From the NCBI RefSeq assembly GCF_900143675.1, contig NZ_FRFC01000003.1, positions 374,095 to 438,094 of the forward strand: a stretch of DNA of 64,000 bases, read 5' to 3'. Below are positions 42,221 through 50,988 of the stretch, piece by piece. Below the pieces are notes generated by a model. It saw nothing but the letters and a program-made list of their open reading frames with translations, was not told the DNA's origin and ran no database searches. Source of the DNA: Candidatus Nitrosotalea sinensis. Its GTDB lineage: Archaea > Thermoproteota > Nitrososphaeria > Nitrososphaerales > Nitrosopumilaceae. The position numbers and the translations under genes are program-made. Position 1 is the first letter of the stretch. Each line of letters opens with the position of its first letter.

Positions 42221-42523
42221 ATGAACAAATCAAGTGTAAACTCGAACCAAACAAAGAATCTGCAACCAGTCTTTGCAGTTGGAGTGATGCTTGCAATCGT
42301 AGTTCTAATGATGACTATGGTATGGCCCGTATGGAATTTGTTCCCACAATATGTAACTGAGAATGTAAAACTTGTCTCAGTGGATTCAAGTGGCTGTTGG
42401 GCAGATACGCAAGACAACTATCTGGTAAAGCTTGTAAACTCTTGTAGTGGACAGCCAGGCCAGCACATCATGGGAACCTATGATGTAAAGGTAAAGCAAC
42501 GAATGCATACATTTCTTCCATAA
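42221..42523 (+). CDS. Small single-helix membrane protein (100 aa)
   Basis: 100 residues: polar start, one membrane helix (VFAVGVMLAIVVLMMTMVWPVW) and an outside part with two cysteines (SSGCWADTQ, NSCSGQPGQH). No family was recognised. The ABC exporter genes end 38 bases after it on the opposite strand. Confidence 0.55.
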   Translation: MNKSSVNSNQTKNLQPVFAVGVMLAIVVLMMTMVWPVWNLFPQYVTENVKLVSVDSSGCWADTQDNYLVKLVNSCSGQPGQHIMGTYDVKVKQRMHTFLP

Positions 42524-42561
42524 ATATTTGGAAAACTTGTGTTTCCAAATACCTTGATTTT

Positions 42562-43344
42562 TTAGATTGCCTTCATTCTCTTAAATGACCAAGTTCCAAG
42601 CATGCCAAGGACAATTGTATATGCAATCAATATTGACATGTCAAGGCCAAGAGGCCTATTGCCAATTCCTAAGATGATATTTCTCATAGCATCAACACTG
42701 TATGTTGCAGGATCGATTGTAGTAAGGATGGACAGCCAGGGAGGAATCTTGTCAAGCGGAAACAAGGCCCCACTAAGGAAAAAGAGCGGGAATACTACGA
42801 AACTTACAATCATTTGAAATCCTTCAAGACTTGACATGTAGCTTCCTATTGCAAGTCCAAGCGATGTCAATGCAAATGCTAAAAGCAAAATCACTGCAAT
42901 GGTTTCAATAAATCCAAGTGGGGTAAAGTGCACTCCAATTGCTAATCCTACTGCCAAAAGAATTCCGGTTTGAATCAGTGAGGTTGTCATGCCTCCAAGT
43001 ACTTTTCCTGTAAAGATGCTTCCCCTTGAAACTGGTGCTACCATGACGCTTTTTAGAAAATCAAATTTTCTGTCCCATATTATGTAAGAGCCAAAAAATA
43101 CTGCAGAAAATATTACTGACATGCAGAGTATTCCTGGGAATAGGAATTGCTGGTATTCAATAGATGAGGTGGCAGTCAAGGAGACAGAAGAGCCAAAACC
43201 GTTCCCAATTACAAATAGCCAAAGAAGTGGTGTAAAGGTAGATGCAACAAGTCTGCTTTTTTCACGCAAAAAGACCTTGAATTCTCTTAGCCATAAGGCA
43301 TAGAGTCTTCCACAGTATGTTCTAATTTCTATTGTATTGGGCAT
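42562..43344 (-). CDS. ABC-2 type transporter permease
   Basis: A 260-residue permease with six helices: cytosolic REFKVFLREKSRL, FGSYIIWDRKFDFLKSVMVA (a conserved ABC-2 segment), GGMTTSLIQTGILLAVGLA, ALTSLGLAIGSYM, MIVSFVVFPLFFLSGALFPL and the final helix. The HLA-like cytosolic start and the FPLxxxP end are typical. It should pair with the ATPase encoded just upstream, whose end overlaps its start by 23 bases. Export substrate unknown. Confidence 0.9.
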   Translation of the reverse strand: MPNTIEIRTYCGRLYALWLREFKVFLREKSRLVASTFTPLLWLFVIGNGFGSSVSLTATSSIEYQQFLFPGILCMSVIFSAVFFGSYIIWDRKFDFLKSVMVAPVSRGSIFTGKVLGGMTTSLIQTGILLAVGLAIGVHFTPLGFIETIAVILLLAFALTSLGLAIGSYMSSLEGFQMIVSFVVFPLFFLSGALFPLDKIPPWLSILTTIDPATYSVDAMRNIILGIGNRPLGLDMSILIAYTIVLGMLGTWSFKRMKAI

Positions 43345-44280
43345 ATCTTTCCATGAAACCTCCTTCTGCTTGTTGTTCTTTGATTGATCTTCCAGTTAAT
43401 TTGAGAAAAACATCATTTAATGTGGGACTGGAATATTCCACGTATTCTGCTTCTACTATCTTTAAAATTTCAGGTATATTCTTCTTGGCATCGTCTACTT
43501 GCAATATTATTTGATTATCTTTAGATTCTATCTTGCGAACAAATTCAAGATTTTGCAATCTTGATGTATCGACATGTTTTTTTGTTTGCAGTTTGATGAT
43601 ATCGCCACTTAGTTGTGATTTAAGCTCAGACGGAGTACCTAGTGCAATTATTTTTCCCTTGTCTATTATGCCAATTCTGTTGCATAAAAGATCTGCCTCT
43701 TCCATGTAATGTGTAGTCAAGATTATTGACATTTCTTTTTCTTTAACGAGTTTTTGGATGTATTCCCCATTGTTTCTCTGCTTGATGGGTCAAGGCCCAA
43801 CGTTGGCTCGTCAAGGAAAAGAACTTTGGGATTGTGAATGAGTCCTCTTGCAATTTCCAGTCTCCTGCGCATACCTCCGGAATATTTCTTGACCTGATCA
43901 TTTTTTCTTTCAGTAAGGCCTACCAGCTCCAAGGCATCACTGATTCTTTTTTCTCTAATATCTGGAGAAATGCCGTAAAGATACGCATGTATCTTTAGGT
44001 TCTCATAACCTGTTAACAAGTCGTCACTGCTTGGAACTTGAAATACTATTCCTATGCTTGCTCTGACTTTGGATGACTCTTTTGTTATGTCGAAGCCGTT
44101 TACTATTGCATTTCCTGAAGTTGGCTTGAGAAGTGTGGCAAGCATGTGAATCAAAGTGGTCTTACCGGCACCATTTGGCCCTAGCAGGCCAAAGATCTCG
44201 TTGTCCTGTATCTCCAAAGTTAGATTATCAACGGCAGTTAATTTTTCGTAAATCTTGGATAATTTGTTAATCTTGATCAA
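43322..44280 (-). pseudogene. ABC exporter ATP-binding protein, broken by one-base frameshift
   Basis: The N-terminal part (from 44280) has Walker A GPNGAGKTT, signature YSGGMRRRLEIARG and Walker B VLFLDEPTLGLDP, then turns into nonsense after SSRETM. The C-terminal part (43322-43732) resumes with LTTHYMEEADLLCNRIG, including the switch His, in another frame. Inserting one base near 43767 would restore an ETMWEYIQKLVKEKE-like junction, so a single base is missing. Either the sequence has an error or the ATPase is a recent pseudogene; the reading frame is otherwise intact. It forms an operon with the permease at 42562. Confidence 0.88.
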
Positions 44281-44400
44281 GTGTACCTTGTCCTTGTTAT
44301 GACTGCCATATTATGCTTAGATTATGCCTATTTGATGTCATAATTTTCAGATGTGAAATTAAGATCTAATTTTAAATAAATAGGATGCAATTTACCATTG

Positions 44401-44832
44401 ATGAAAGTAAAAACAATTCTTGTTCCACTTGACGGCTCTGAAAATTCACTAAAATCATTGAAATACGCGCTTGATTTGGCATCTCAGCTAGGCGCAGAAG
44501 TTGTTAGTTTACACGTAGTCACAGACATGAGTCTGTTTACAGCGGTTCACCCAATTGTGATTGCTGAAAACAAATGGCCTGCATATGTAAGGGATCTAGT
44601 AAAAGATGCGCAAAAGATTGCAAGCAAGAGCAAGGTAGGTTATCATGAGATAGTGATTGGCGGCAAATCTGCTGGATATGATATAGTTACTTTTGCAAAC
44701 AGCAAGAGTAACTCTATAGATGTGGTAGTAATTGGGCATAGGGGTCTTGGCTATCCAAAAGAAGTAATTCCTGGAAGTACTACCAACTTTATCATACACA
44801 AGTCCAAGGTTCCTGTACTGTTGGTTGCCTAG
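44401..44832 (+). CDS. Universal stress protein UspA family
   Basis: A 143-residue Usp: VKTILVPLDGSENSLKSLKY, then VVVIGHRGLGYPKEVIPGST with a perfect G-x2-G-x9-G-[ST] ATP loop, and KVPVLLVA. ATP binding is therefore more likely than in the two Usp proteins near 5 kb. A TTG directly before the ATG is ignored. It stands alone behind an unassigned region. Confidence 0.9.
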   Translation: MKVKTILVPLDGSENSLKSLKYALDLASQLGAEVVSLHVVTDMSLFTAVHPIVIAENKWPAYVRDLVKDAQKIASKSKVGYHEIVIGGKSAGYDIVTFANSKSNSIDVVVIGHRGLGYPKEVIPGSTTNFIIHKSKVPVLLVA

Positions 44833-44967
44833 GATTAGATTTGATTTGTATCTGTTTTAGTTGTTGATCTGGTTACTGTGTGTTGCGTTGCTAGTCCAGG
44901 ATGATGATATGATATGCAAAATGTTTGAAAATTAAATTTACGTAAAATGTTCTAATTGTTGGTCGGT

Positions 44968-45051
44968 CTAGTCTTTTCTTTCATCAGGAGATTCAATATC
45001 AAATTCAAGTTCTTTGGCAAGTCCTTTCCACCATGTTAATCTCTCTTCCAA
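44968..45051 (-). CDS. Tentative microprotein (27 aa) in a 383-base gap
   Basis: The stretch 44833-45215 has no large gene. The only coherent frame is this one: TTG 45051 to TAG, encoding MEERLTWWKGLAKELEFDIE and a short acidic/basic tail, and it has a CTATAAAGG-like box about 45 bases upstream. The amphipathic peptide is plausible but short. The remainder of the gap shows no other feature I can support. Confidence 0.3.
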   Translation of the reverse strand: MEERLTWWKGLAKELEFDIESPDERKD

Positions 45052-45215
45052 TGCTACTCCCCTTTTGATACATTAAACTACGCCTTTATAGATCTGTCGG
45101 TTCTCTGATCATTGACTAATTTTTCAAACCTGATCGTGTTTTGTTATTTTGATGTGATCAAGAAAAATATCATTTAGAAAATAAAATTCTAAAATAATGA
45201 AAAAAGAGAGTTGGC

Positions 45216-45497
45216 TTAGAGATCTAGGCCAAAAGAGTCTGCAAGACTCTGGAATCTCTCATATGTTTCCAGATATTGCTTACCTTTTGTAGTTATGACA
45301 AATGTGTTCTTGCCGTCAAATTCTATTCTGTTCATTAGGCCAGCACCAGTTAGGTTGTCTATGAACTTGGATAGTCTTGAATGTGATAAGTTTGCCTTGG
45401 TTAGAAGTGATGTTACGTTAATGCCGTTCATTCCGCTTTCTTCTGTCACAGTAAGCAAATCTCTTACTATTTGCATGCTTGTTCTATATGCTACCAT
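45216..45497 (-). CDS. Winged-helix DNA-binding protein
   Basis: A 93-residue winged helix: YRTSMQIVRDLLTVTEE, ANLSHSRLSKFIDNLTGAGL (recognition region) and the wing FDGKNTFVITTKGKQYL, ending ADSFGLDL. The protein at 52445 is similar through the whole length (YRTHMSIIGDIL, ANVSYGRLSKILETLVSQGL, ADSFGLRI). Probable transcription regulators. The ATG at 45497 starts at the conserved MVAYRT; an earlier start adds seven residues. Confidence 0.75.
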   Translation of the reverse strand: MVAYRTSMQIVRDLLTVTEESGMNGINVTSLLTKANLSHSRLSKFIDNLTGAGLMNRIEFDGKNTFVITTKGKQYLETYERFQSLADSFGLDL

Positions 45498-45624
45498 TGT
45501 TGTCACAAAGTATATCAACTGGTGATATAAGGGTATTACTCCTTTATCTTGCTTGGAAAATACGTCAAGCGATCTTTTCTTTGGTATGAGAGGAGATTTA
45601 TCCCTTTTTCACGTGTAGGAAACA

Positions 45625-46182
45625 TTGGATTTTGCTTGTGTAAAAGAATGCTCCAAGTGTTGCATTGAGCGGGAGTACTATCCGTCTGTAGAGTTTGGCA
45701 AGATAGGGGTGCTACTCTTACCTGAGGAGAAAAAACAGATAGAGTCTATTGCGGAAGAAAATGACATCAAGGTTACCATTCTGCCAAGAATCGGGGTTTC
45801 AGATGATATTTCAGGACCAAAGACAGTACTTGCATACCAACTCATGGGCACAGATGCTGATGGAAATACATGTCCATTTCTTGATGTGACATCTGAGAAG
45901 AGATCTCCACATGGTGGATACACTTGCAAGATATACGACACTAGACCCCTTGCCTGTAGGGCATATCCTGTAATCCAGTCATCTCCAATCACACTGGATC
46001 CAAAATGCAAGTTTTGTCAGGATTGCGGGACTCCATCTGGAAATGTTGATTCTGAGCTTGAATCGCTAGTCAAGATACAGAAAAAGATGGAAACAGGTGC
46101 TAAATGCATCTGGAGGTATGCAACAGGAATTGGCGAGTCTAAAGACAAAGATCTGATTAAAACTGGTTGGTATCTAGTTTGA
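45625..46182 (+). CDS. YkgJ-like cysteine-cluster protein
   Basis: 185 residues from TTG. The first cluster is CVKECSKCC and a later one YTCKIYDTRPLACRAYPV, then CKFCQDC: the C-x3-C-x2-CC and RPxxCRxYP patterns of the YkgJ/CxxCxxCC family, which probably hold Zn or an Fe-S cluster. Function is unknown in the family; some members modify other proteins. Stop overlaps the end of the convergent zinc-ribbon gene by 9 bases. Confidence 0.8.
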   Translation: MDFACVKECSKCCIEREYYPSVEFGKIGVLLLPEEKKQIESIAEENDIKVTILPRIGVSDDISGPKTVLAYQLMGTDADGNTCPFLDVTSEKRSPHGGYTCKIYDTRPLACRAYPVIQSSPITLDPKCKFCQDCGTPSGNVDSELESLVKIQKKMETGAKCIWRYATGIGESKDKDLIKTGWYLV

Positions 46183-46338
46183 CTTGTTTACCCTTTCATG
46201 GGTGCCTGGATAATGTTCTGCAATCTTTTTTGAGTAACATTTGCTGCACAACAAACCGCTCATGTTCCATGACTCCATTGGTACATAGACATGATCAAGA
46301 GGGCCTTTGCAAAGAGTACATTGTTGTGCTTCTACCAT
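46174..46338 (-). CDS. Zinc-ribbon protein (54 aa)
   Basis: ATG 46338 to TAG, 54 residues: CTLCKG, then LLCSKCYSKK, a complete four-Cys zinc ribbon, with a PMESWNMSG loop between them. The second half is basic. It ends inside the convergent YkgJ gene. It may be an RNA- or protein-binding ribbon; no named family was recognised. Confidence 0.65.
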   Translation of the reverse strand: MVEAQQCTLCKGPLDHVYVPMESWNMSGLLCSKCYSKKIAEHYPGTHERVNKSN

Positions 46339-46437
46339 GTATGTAAAACTCGATCAACTTCGTTATAAAAATCATATTCGTTAAAACCATTCCAATAAAA
46401 CGTATGTTAAATACTGGTAGAATATAGGATAAAAACA

Positions 46438-46498
46438 GCGGTAGGTAGATGGCTAATGTGGACCTCCTGCAAGAGAACCTATAGTCATCTTCTGCCGC
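46438..46498. other. Long hairpin next to AIPR gene, terminator or small RNA
   Basis: GCGGTAG (46438) pairs with CTGCCGC (46492-46498), and AGATGGCTA (46447-46455) with TAGTCATCT (46482-46490), giving about 16 pairs around a 26-base loop. On the minus strand it comes right after the AIPR stop and is followed by TGTTTTTA, so it fits an intrinsic terminator. On the plus strand a TTAAATAC box lies about 26 bases before 46438, which would also fit a small RNA start. Confidence 0.5.
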
Positions 46499-46507
46499 AA
46501 ATAATTT

Positions 46508-48268
46508 CTAAAAAAGATCGTGCACTAGTTTTTGGATACTGGTTATCTCTTCTTCCTCTTGCTTTATCTTCTTCTCAATTACACGAACCATTGAATCCTG
46601 CCACACATGATGAGAAAAGAAATTGTGGTATGTGTTTGCAGCAGTCATCTCATCATCTACAACCGTATCCTCAAGGAATTTGGTTACAATCGTGTCTGTC
46701 AATTTGAGGATACGTTGGTTAAGCTTGACACTCTTGAATATTGGCTCTAATTTTGCAATATCTTCTTTAAAGTCGTCTTTTGTATGAAGTATTTTTTCAT
46801 GGAGGATCTTAAAGTATACTGCAACAAAGAACAATGTGGCGTATCTTTTTGTTTTGTGTCCTCCCTTCTTTCCATAGTTGATTCCTTTTTTTGCATATTC
46901 TTTGATTAGATATGGATACAGTAAAAGCCTAAAATCATCTCTTAGCTTTTCATCAAAGACCTCATCATACTTGCTTCCTCTTGGAAGAAATTGGGCAGGA
47001 GAGCTGTACGCCTCAGTAGGTCTTTGTTCTATTCCTGCAATAAATGCCTGTATTGCATCTTTTGCAACAACAATTTTTTTGTGATTATCTGGGAGATACT
47101 TGTTGTAAATTGGGTCTCCGACAAACTCACTTTGGTGCGACTTTTCTTTTGTGTCAAATGAGCCTGCTTGGATTTCGTAAAAATAATGAATGTTCTCCAT
47201 TTGTGATTTTATGGATTTGTGAAAGTCCATCAAAGATACGAGATCTTTTCCTCTTACTGCGTTCTGCGAGTTTCTATACTTTGTAATGTTGTTCTGATCA
47301 AGCTCGTCTGCAGCCTTGATGATTGTAACTGTGATGCTTCCTTCTAGATTGTGAGTACGCCTTGCGTGGTCAAGTACGGAATTTGATGTCTGTGCACCGT
47401 TGACTATTTGCGGAGAATGCAAAACTATGGAATTGTCTTCCTGCTCTTCAAAATCACTTACTACGATGGTTATTCCGTTGTTATAGTAAAAGAACTTGTG
47501 TGGAACCTCTTGAAGCGTCTCTCGTAATCCCTTGTTTACTGTGGTCTTGAATTGCATCCATTGTCTTATGTTTGACTCAAAGACGTATTCTTTGTTCTTT
47601 GTCACAAAGTTTGTCAGCTCTCGTAGTTTTAAAATTCCAAGTAGCGTATCTTGATATCGCAATTTTGTTTCAAGTTTTATTGATGCTCTTTTTCCTGCTG
47701 CAGGTTTTTTTATCCTGTCCCAAAGCTTTTGCACTATGACATCGATATCATAAATCTCAATGGAATCAAAAAATTCCTCTTCTACGTTCTGGTCGGTAAC
47801 ATAGATGCATTCTATCTTGAGGTTTTTCTCTTGAATCTTTGTTACAAGTTGTGCAAGCTCAGGGCGCATCTTTGCGATGTCTTTTTCCTGCAATCTCCTG
47901 ACATCTTCCTTGAATTTTGCTATTGCTTCAATGGAATGTGAAGTTCCATATTTTGACTGGAATAGGTATATCTTGTTCTCTGAAAAATCCACCGGAAGAT
48001 ATGCGTCAATACCCAGATCGTTTGCACCATCTATTATCGCGTCAGTTGCATCGTCCTCTGTTGCTTCAAAGACACGCGTAAGCACCCATTGCAAAAAGTT
48101 GTGTCCTTTCTCAACTTCGTTTTGTGCACTCTCTGCATACTCTTTGATGCTGTCTTTTACATTCTGTGCAAATCCATCAAGCGGTTGGGTGGAATTGTAA
48201 TTATATGAAACAGGTTTTGCACCTGGAATGTATTCTAGTAAACCACTGCTTCTTTCAGCCAAATTCAA
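46508..48268 (-). CDS. AIPR-family abortive-infection protein with nuclease-like N-terminus
   Basis: A 586-residue protein. The central segment VFESNIRQWMQFKTTVNKGL followed by RETL, HKFFYYNNGITIVV and IVNGAQTSNSVLDHARR is the AIPR signature (abortive phage resistance). The N-terminal part has D88 in NDLGIDAYL, then E97-N-K and Q104-S-K106 in YLFQSKYG, a Mrr-like D...QxK nuclease arrangement. It probably senses infection and cleaves nucleic acid. The window holds no other recognised defence gene; the downstream side is a hairpin. Composition does not obviously differ from neighbours. Confidence 0.85.
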   Translation of the reverse strand: MNLAERSSGLLEYIPGAKPVSYNYNSTQPLDGFAQNVKDSIKEYAESAQNEVEKGHNFLQWVLTRVFEATEDDATDAIIDGANDLGIDAYLPVDFSENKIYLFQSKYGTSHSIEAIAKFKEDVRRLQEKDIAKMRPELAQLVTKIQEKNLKIECIYVTDQNVEEEFFDSIEIYDIDVIVQKLWDRIKKPAAGKRASIKLETKLRYQDTLLGILKLRELTNFVTKNKEYVFESNIRQWMQFKTTVNKGLRETLQEVPHKFFYYNNGITIVVSDFEEQEDNSIVLHSPQIVNGAQTSNSVLDHARRTHNLEGSITVTIIKAADELDQNNITKYRNSQNAVRGKDLVSLMDFHKSIKSQMENIHYFYEIQAGSFDTKEKSHQSEFVGDPIYNKYLPDNHKKIVVAKDAIQAFIAGIEQRPTEAYSSPAQFLPRGSKYDEVFDEKLRDDFRLLLYPYLIKEYAKKGINYGKKGGHKTKRYATLFFVAVYFKILHEKILHTKDDFKEDIAKLEPIFKSVKLNQRILKLTDTIVTKFLEDTVVDDEMTAANTYHNFFSHHVWQDSMVRVIEKKIKQEEEEITSIQKLVHDLF

Positions 48269-48334
48269 ACTGTCTAGAAACCACTCTATTTAGAAAAGTA
48301 GGTTATTATGATATAATCTCGGACTGGATTTAGA

Positions 48335-48691
48335 TTGTCTGGAACTATTAGAATAGAAAACAAAAATCTTGTTTTTGAAATGCATGGAATTGACATTATA
48401 CTGGCAATAAGAAAAAGCATCACAATTCCTCTAGAACATGTACTCTCAGTATCCACTGATCGCATCTCATGGAAGCCTTTTGAGCAGATAAAAGTTGCAG
48501 GAACCTCACTTCCTGGAGTAATCAAGGATGGCATGTTTCTTTCAAGTGATGGCCTATTGTTTTTTGAAATGCATAATCCTGACAAGTGCATAACAGTATC
48601 ATTGAAAAACGAAAAGTACAAGAAAATAATCTTTGAGGTAGATGACAAGGAGTCTATAGCAAAGACTATTCGTGATGCCTTGTCTAATTAA
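48335..48691 (+). CDS. Small PH-like domain protein
   Basis: 118 residues from TTG. The strand sequence TIRIENKNLVFEMHG and DIILAIRKSITIPLEHVLSV resembles bacterial/archaeal PH-like (bPH) domains, and the end KYKKIIFEVDDKESIAKTIRDAL forms the capping helix. Such domains bind lipids or proteins; none of the residues show which. Transcribed away from the AIPR gene (66-base gap). Confidence 0.55.
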   Translation: MSGTIRIENKNLVFEMHGIDIILAIRKSITIPLEHVLSVSTDRISWKPFEQIKVAGTSLPGVIKDGMFLSSDGLLFFEMHNPDKCITVSLKNEKYKKIIFEVDDKESIAKTIRDALSN

Positions 48692-48703
48692 ATAAAATAT
48701 CAG

Positions 48704-48775
48704 AGGTGAGGAAGGGATTTGAACCCCTATAGATTCGCTTTGCAGGCGAACGCATAGCCGCTCTGCCACCTCACC
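48704..48775 (-). tRNA. tRNA-Cys (anticodon GCA)
   Basis: 72 bases, no intron. On the minus strand acceptor GGTGAGG/CCTCACC with discriminator T, D arm GCAG..CTGC-like, anticodon stem TTCGC/GCGAA and loop CTGCAAA (GCA), and T arm GGGG-TTCAAAT-CCCT. U73 is standard for tRNA-Cys. CCA is not encoded. Confidence 0.92.
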
Positions 48776-48818
48776 GCAATCAAAAATGGTCTTTATCTGA
48801 ACAATTAAATCTTTTAGA

Positions 48819-49040
48819 TTAGAATTTTGAAAACTGTTTTGCAGCCAATCTGATGTCTTCTGACTTGATTGTTTTTCTGCCAGCATGGGTAGACATTTCT
48901 ACTGCATTTTTTGCAATTGCAATGCCTATCTCTTCAAGTATTCTTCTAAGTTCGTTGGCAGACTCGTCACTTACTCTTTCAGCTCCTGCTTTTTTCAATA
49001 TTCTGTACATTACAGACAGACCAAACTCCGATGTTGTCAT
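48819..49040 (-). CDS. Archaeal histone
   Basis: A 73-residue histone fold: FGLSVMYRILKKAGAERVSD, ANELRRILEEIGIAIAKNAV and STHAGRKTIKSEDIRLAAKQ, with the loop-2 RKTI and the RxT-type DNA contacts of HMf-like proteins. It packages DNA in dimer-based stacks. No tails are present. Starts 265 bases before... on the minus strand it is separated by a short gap from tRNA-Cys, and a divergent promoter lies before TatD. Confidence 0.95.
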   Translation of the reverse strand: MTTSEFGLSVMYRILKKAGAERVSDESANELRRILEEIGIAIAKNAVEMSTHAGRKTIKSEDIRLAAKQFSKF

Positions 49041-49139
49041 GGAGTAAATTCCAAAAACCCTTGATAAAAGACTTTGAGTGGAAAAAAACTATGCAAGGAT
49101 CGATTTATACACACTATTTGACGGTCAGATATGTACCAG

Positions 49140-49895
49140 ATGGCCTGGCTTACTGATGCTCACATTCACTTGTCTGATCCTGAATATTCCGGAGATATGG
49201 AGTACATTATTACTGCAATGGACAAGATGAAAATGCGAGCATGTTGTGTCTCCATGGATAATTCTAGCTCCCTGTCTACTCTTGAGCTTGGTAAACGCAG
49301 CCCCCTAGTTTTGCCATTTATTGGAATACATCCGGAAAAGGCAGATGATGATCTTGATGCAATGATATCTCTTGTAACTAAAAACTCTGACAAGATATCA
49401 GGAATTGGAGAGATTGGACTTGACAAGACCTATGTCTCAGACGAGCAAGGGTTTGCAAGACAGGTCAAAGTATTCCAAGAGCTTCTTTTGCTTGCAGAAA
49501 AGCTTGGCAAACCTGTATCTATACACTCAAGAAAAACACTTGATGAAATATTTTCAATACTATCGTCTTATTCAATACCTGGAGTGTTGCTTCATTGGTT
49601 TTCTGGTAGCAAGAAACAATTGCAACAAGCAATGGATCTTGGATGCTTTGTGTCATACGGTCCTGCAATGGTGTATTCGCAAGACAAGCAAGTGCTTCTT
49701 TTGCAAACAAGTCCTGACAAAATTTTGTTGGAGACAGACGGGCCTGTAAGGTTTTCAAGATGTTTTGGGTTCAAGAGTGCCCAGATAACATTTCTTCCAA
49801 GTGTTCTTTTTTGTGCGGCTAATCTTCTTGGCAAGTCATATGACGAAATGTTGCATGCAATTGAGAAGAATATGAACTCATATCTTGGTGTATAG
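49140..49895 (+). CDS. TatD-family metal-dependent hydrolase
   Basis: A 251-residue TIM-barrel hydrolase: the metal motif DAHIHLSDPEYSGDM, GIHPEKADDDLD, GEIGLDKTYVSDEQ, HSRKTLDE, LLHWFSGSKKQLQQAM and ILLETDGPV. These supply the His/Glu/Asp metal ligands of TatD DNases and related deacylases. The ATG at 49140 follows the typical start; one three codons earlier is possible. Substrate unclear (DNA or D-aminoacyl-type). The next gene overlaps its end. Confidence 0.92.
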   Translation: MAWLTDAHIHLSDPEYSGDMEYIITAMDKMKMRACCVSMDNSSSLSTLELGKRSPLVLPFIGIHPEKADDDLDAMISLVTKNSDKISGIGEIGLDKTYVSDEQGFARQVKVFQELLLLAEKLGKPVSIHSRKTLDEIFSILSSYSIPGVLLHWFSGSKKQLQQAMDLGCFVSYGPAMVYSQDKQVLLLQTSPDKILLETDGPVRFSRCFGFKSAQITFLPSVLFCAANLLGKSYDEMLHAIEKNMNSYLGV

Positions 49896-49926
49896 GTATA
49901 AAAAACCCCTTTTGCCAATCAGGTCT

Positions 49927-50184
49927 GTGAATAGAATCAGACGAATTTCGACAGAACTTATGTCTACTTATAAAGGAAAATTTGATACTGATTTTGAACA
50001 CAATAAAAAAATCCTAAACGAGGTTGCAGTTGTACGATCTAAAGGTCTAAAGAATGAGATTGCAGGATACATCACTTCTTATCTCAGAAGAGAGCTTGAG
50101 GAAAAAGAAGCAAAAGAGGAAATTGTTGCTCAAGATGAAACAGTAGATGATACTGAAGAGATTGAAGAACAGATACTCAACTAG
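49927..50184 (+). CDS. rps17e: 30S ribosomal protein S17e
   Basis: An 85-residue S17e with an acidic extension: RIRRISTELMSTYKGKFDTD, then NKKILNEVAVVRSKGLKNEIA and GYITSYLRRELEEKEAKEE. The GTG at 49927 begins the protein at the usual Asn-Arg; an in-frame ATG 14 codons earlier would give a foreign tail. The Glu/Asp-rich C-terminus is longer than in many archaea. Found only in archaea and eukaryotes, which supports the assignment of the window. Confidence 0.92.
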   Translation: MNRIRRISTELMSTYKGKFDTDFEHNKKILNEVAVVRSKGLKNEIAGYITSYLRRELEEKEAKEEIVAQDETVDDTEEIEEQILN

Positions 50185-50211
50185 ACCTGGCACTGTATAC
50201 ATTTTGATACA

Positions 50212-50988
50212 ATGATAACAGTCAAGCTATTGGGAGGAGCAAGAAAATCCTTCTCTGCTGATAAGTTGGAAATTTCAAATCCTGGTACCATATCTGGACT
50301 TGTTGATGACATTCAAAACCTAATTCCTCAGAATTTGCCAAAACTTGACCCTGACAATATCTTGGTGGCAGTAAATGGTGTAGATTCATCAGCATTGCAG
50401 GGAAAAGATACCGTGCTCCAAGATGGAGATGTCATAACTATAATACCGCTTGTACATGGGGGCGCATCAAAAAGAATTCATCTTGATGTATCTGGAACTG
50501 GTGTAGAACTTGTACGAATTGGCGAGATGCAAGACCCTGTGGAATTTCTTGATTTGATGAGGAAAAAATATCCCAGCATACTGGTGCAGGGAATTGATGC
50601 CGGATACATCTTGGGTATAGGACATGTAAAAAAAATTCTTGCCATTTCGCTTGCTGCAAAAAAGGCAAGAACATTACTTTCCAATAAAGTTGAGACTGAT
50701 ATACTAATGAGGTTTGCATGCACAAGGCAGATTAGCGATGCAATCTCAAAGGTCGGGGTAAAACCTGGACATGATTTTATCTTGCTAATCCTTGGAAGAA
50801 AATCGCTTGTTACAAAATTATTCCATGAAATTGAGGACAATCTAGAGTCTGGAATATTTGAAAAAAATAATGCGAAACTAGTACAAAAAGAATTTGGTAT
50901 AACGCAAAAGGCAATTGATTGTGTTATCTCAAAGACACCTCTTGAAGATCTTCTTGCAGAAAAGGCAGCAGCTACTCTATTCCATTGA
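50212..50988 (+). CDS. Fusion of a MoaD/ThiS-like domain with KEOPS subunit Cgi121
   Basis: 258 residues. Residues 1-84 are a ubiquitin-like fold: MITVKLLGGARKSFSADKLE, then DNILVAVNGVDSSALQG, GDVITIIPLVHGG, ending at the di-glycine G83-G84 that marks MoaD or SAMP tails. Residues about 90-258 match Cgi121: VQGIDAGYILGIGHVKKIL, then KVETDILMRFACTRQISDAI and the I-x-x-x-G-V-K-P-G region. Cgi121 is a KEOPS component for threonylcarbamoyl-adenosine (t6A) in tRNA. Sua5 and a THUMP protein lie next to it. The GG is internal, so either it is cleaved or it has lost its usual C-terminal role. Confidence 0.8.
   Translation: MITVKLLGGARKSFSADKLEISNPGTISGLVDDIQNLIPQNLPKLDPDNILVAVNGVDSSALQGKDTVLQDGDVITIIPLVHGGASKRIHLDVSGTGVELVRIGEMQDPVEFLDLMRKKYPSILVQGIDAGYILGIGHVKKILAISLAAKKARTLLSNKVETDILMRFACTRQISDAISKVGVKPGHDFILLILGRKSLVTKLFHEIEDNLESGIFEKNNAKLVQKEFGITQKAIDCVISKTPLEDLLAEKAAATLFH

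Noticed and set aside
46456-46707. 83-codon plus-strand frame starting in the hairpin near 46440
   Set aside because: Most of it is antisense to the AIPR C-terminus and the peptide looks like a complement of that coding sequence; the hairpin explains the upstream part.
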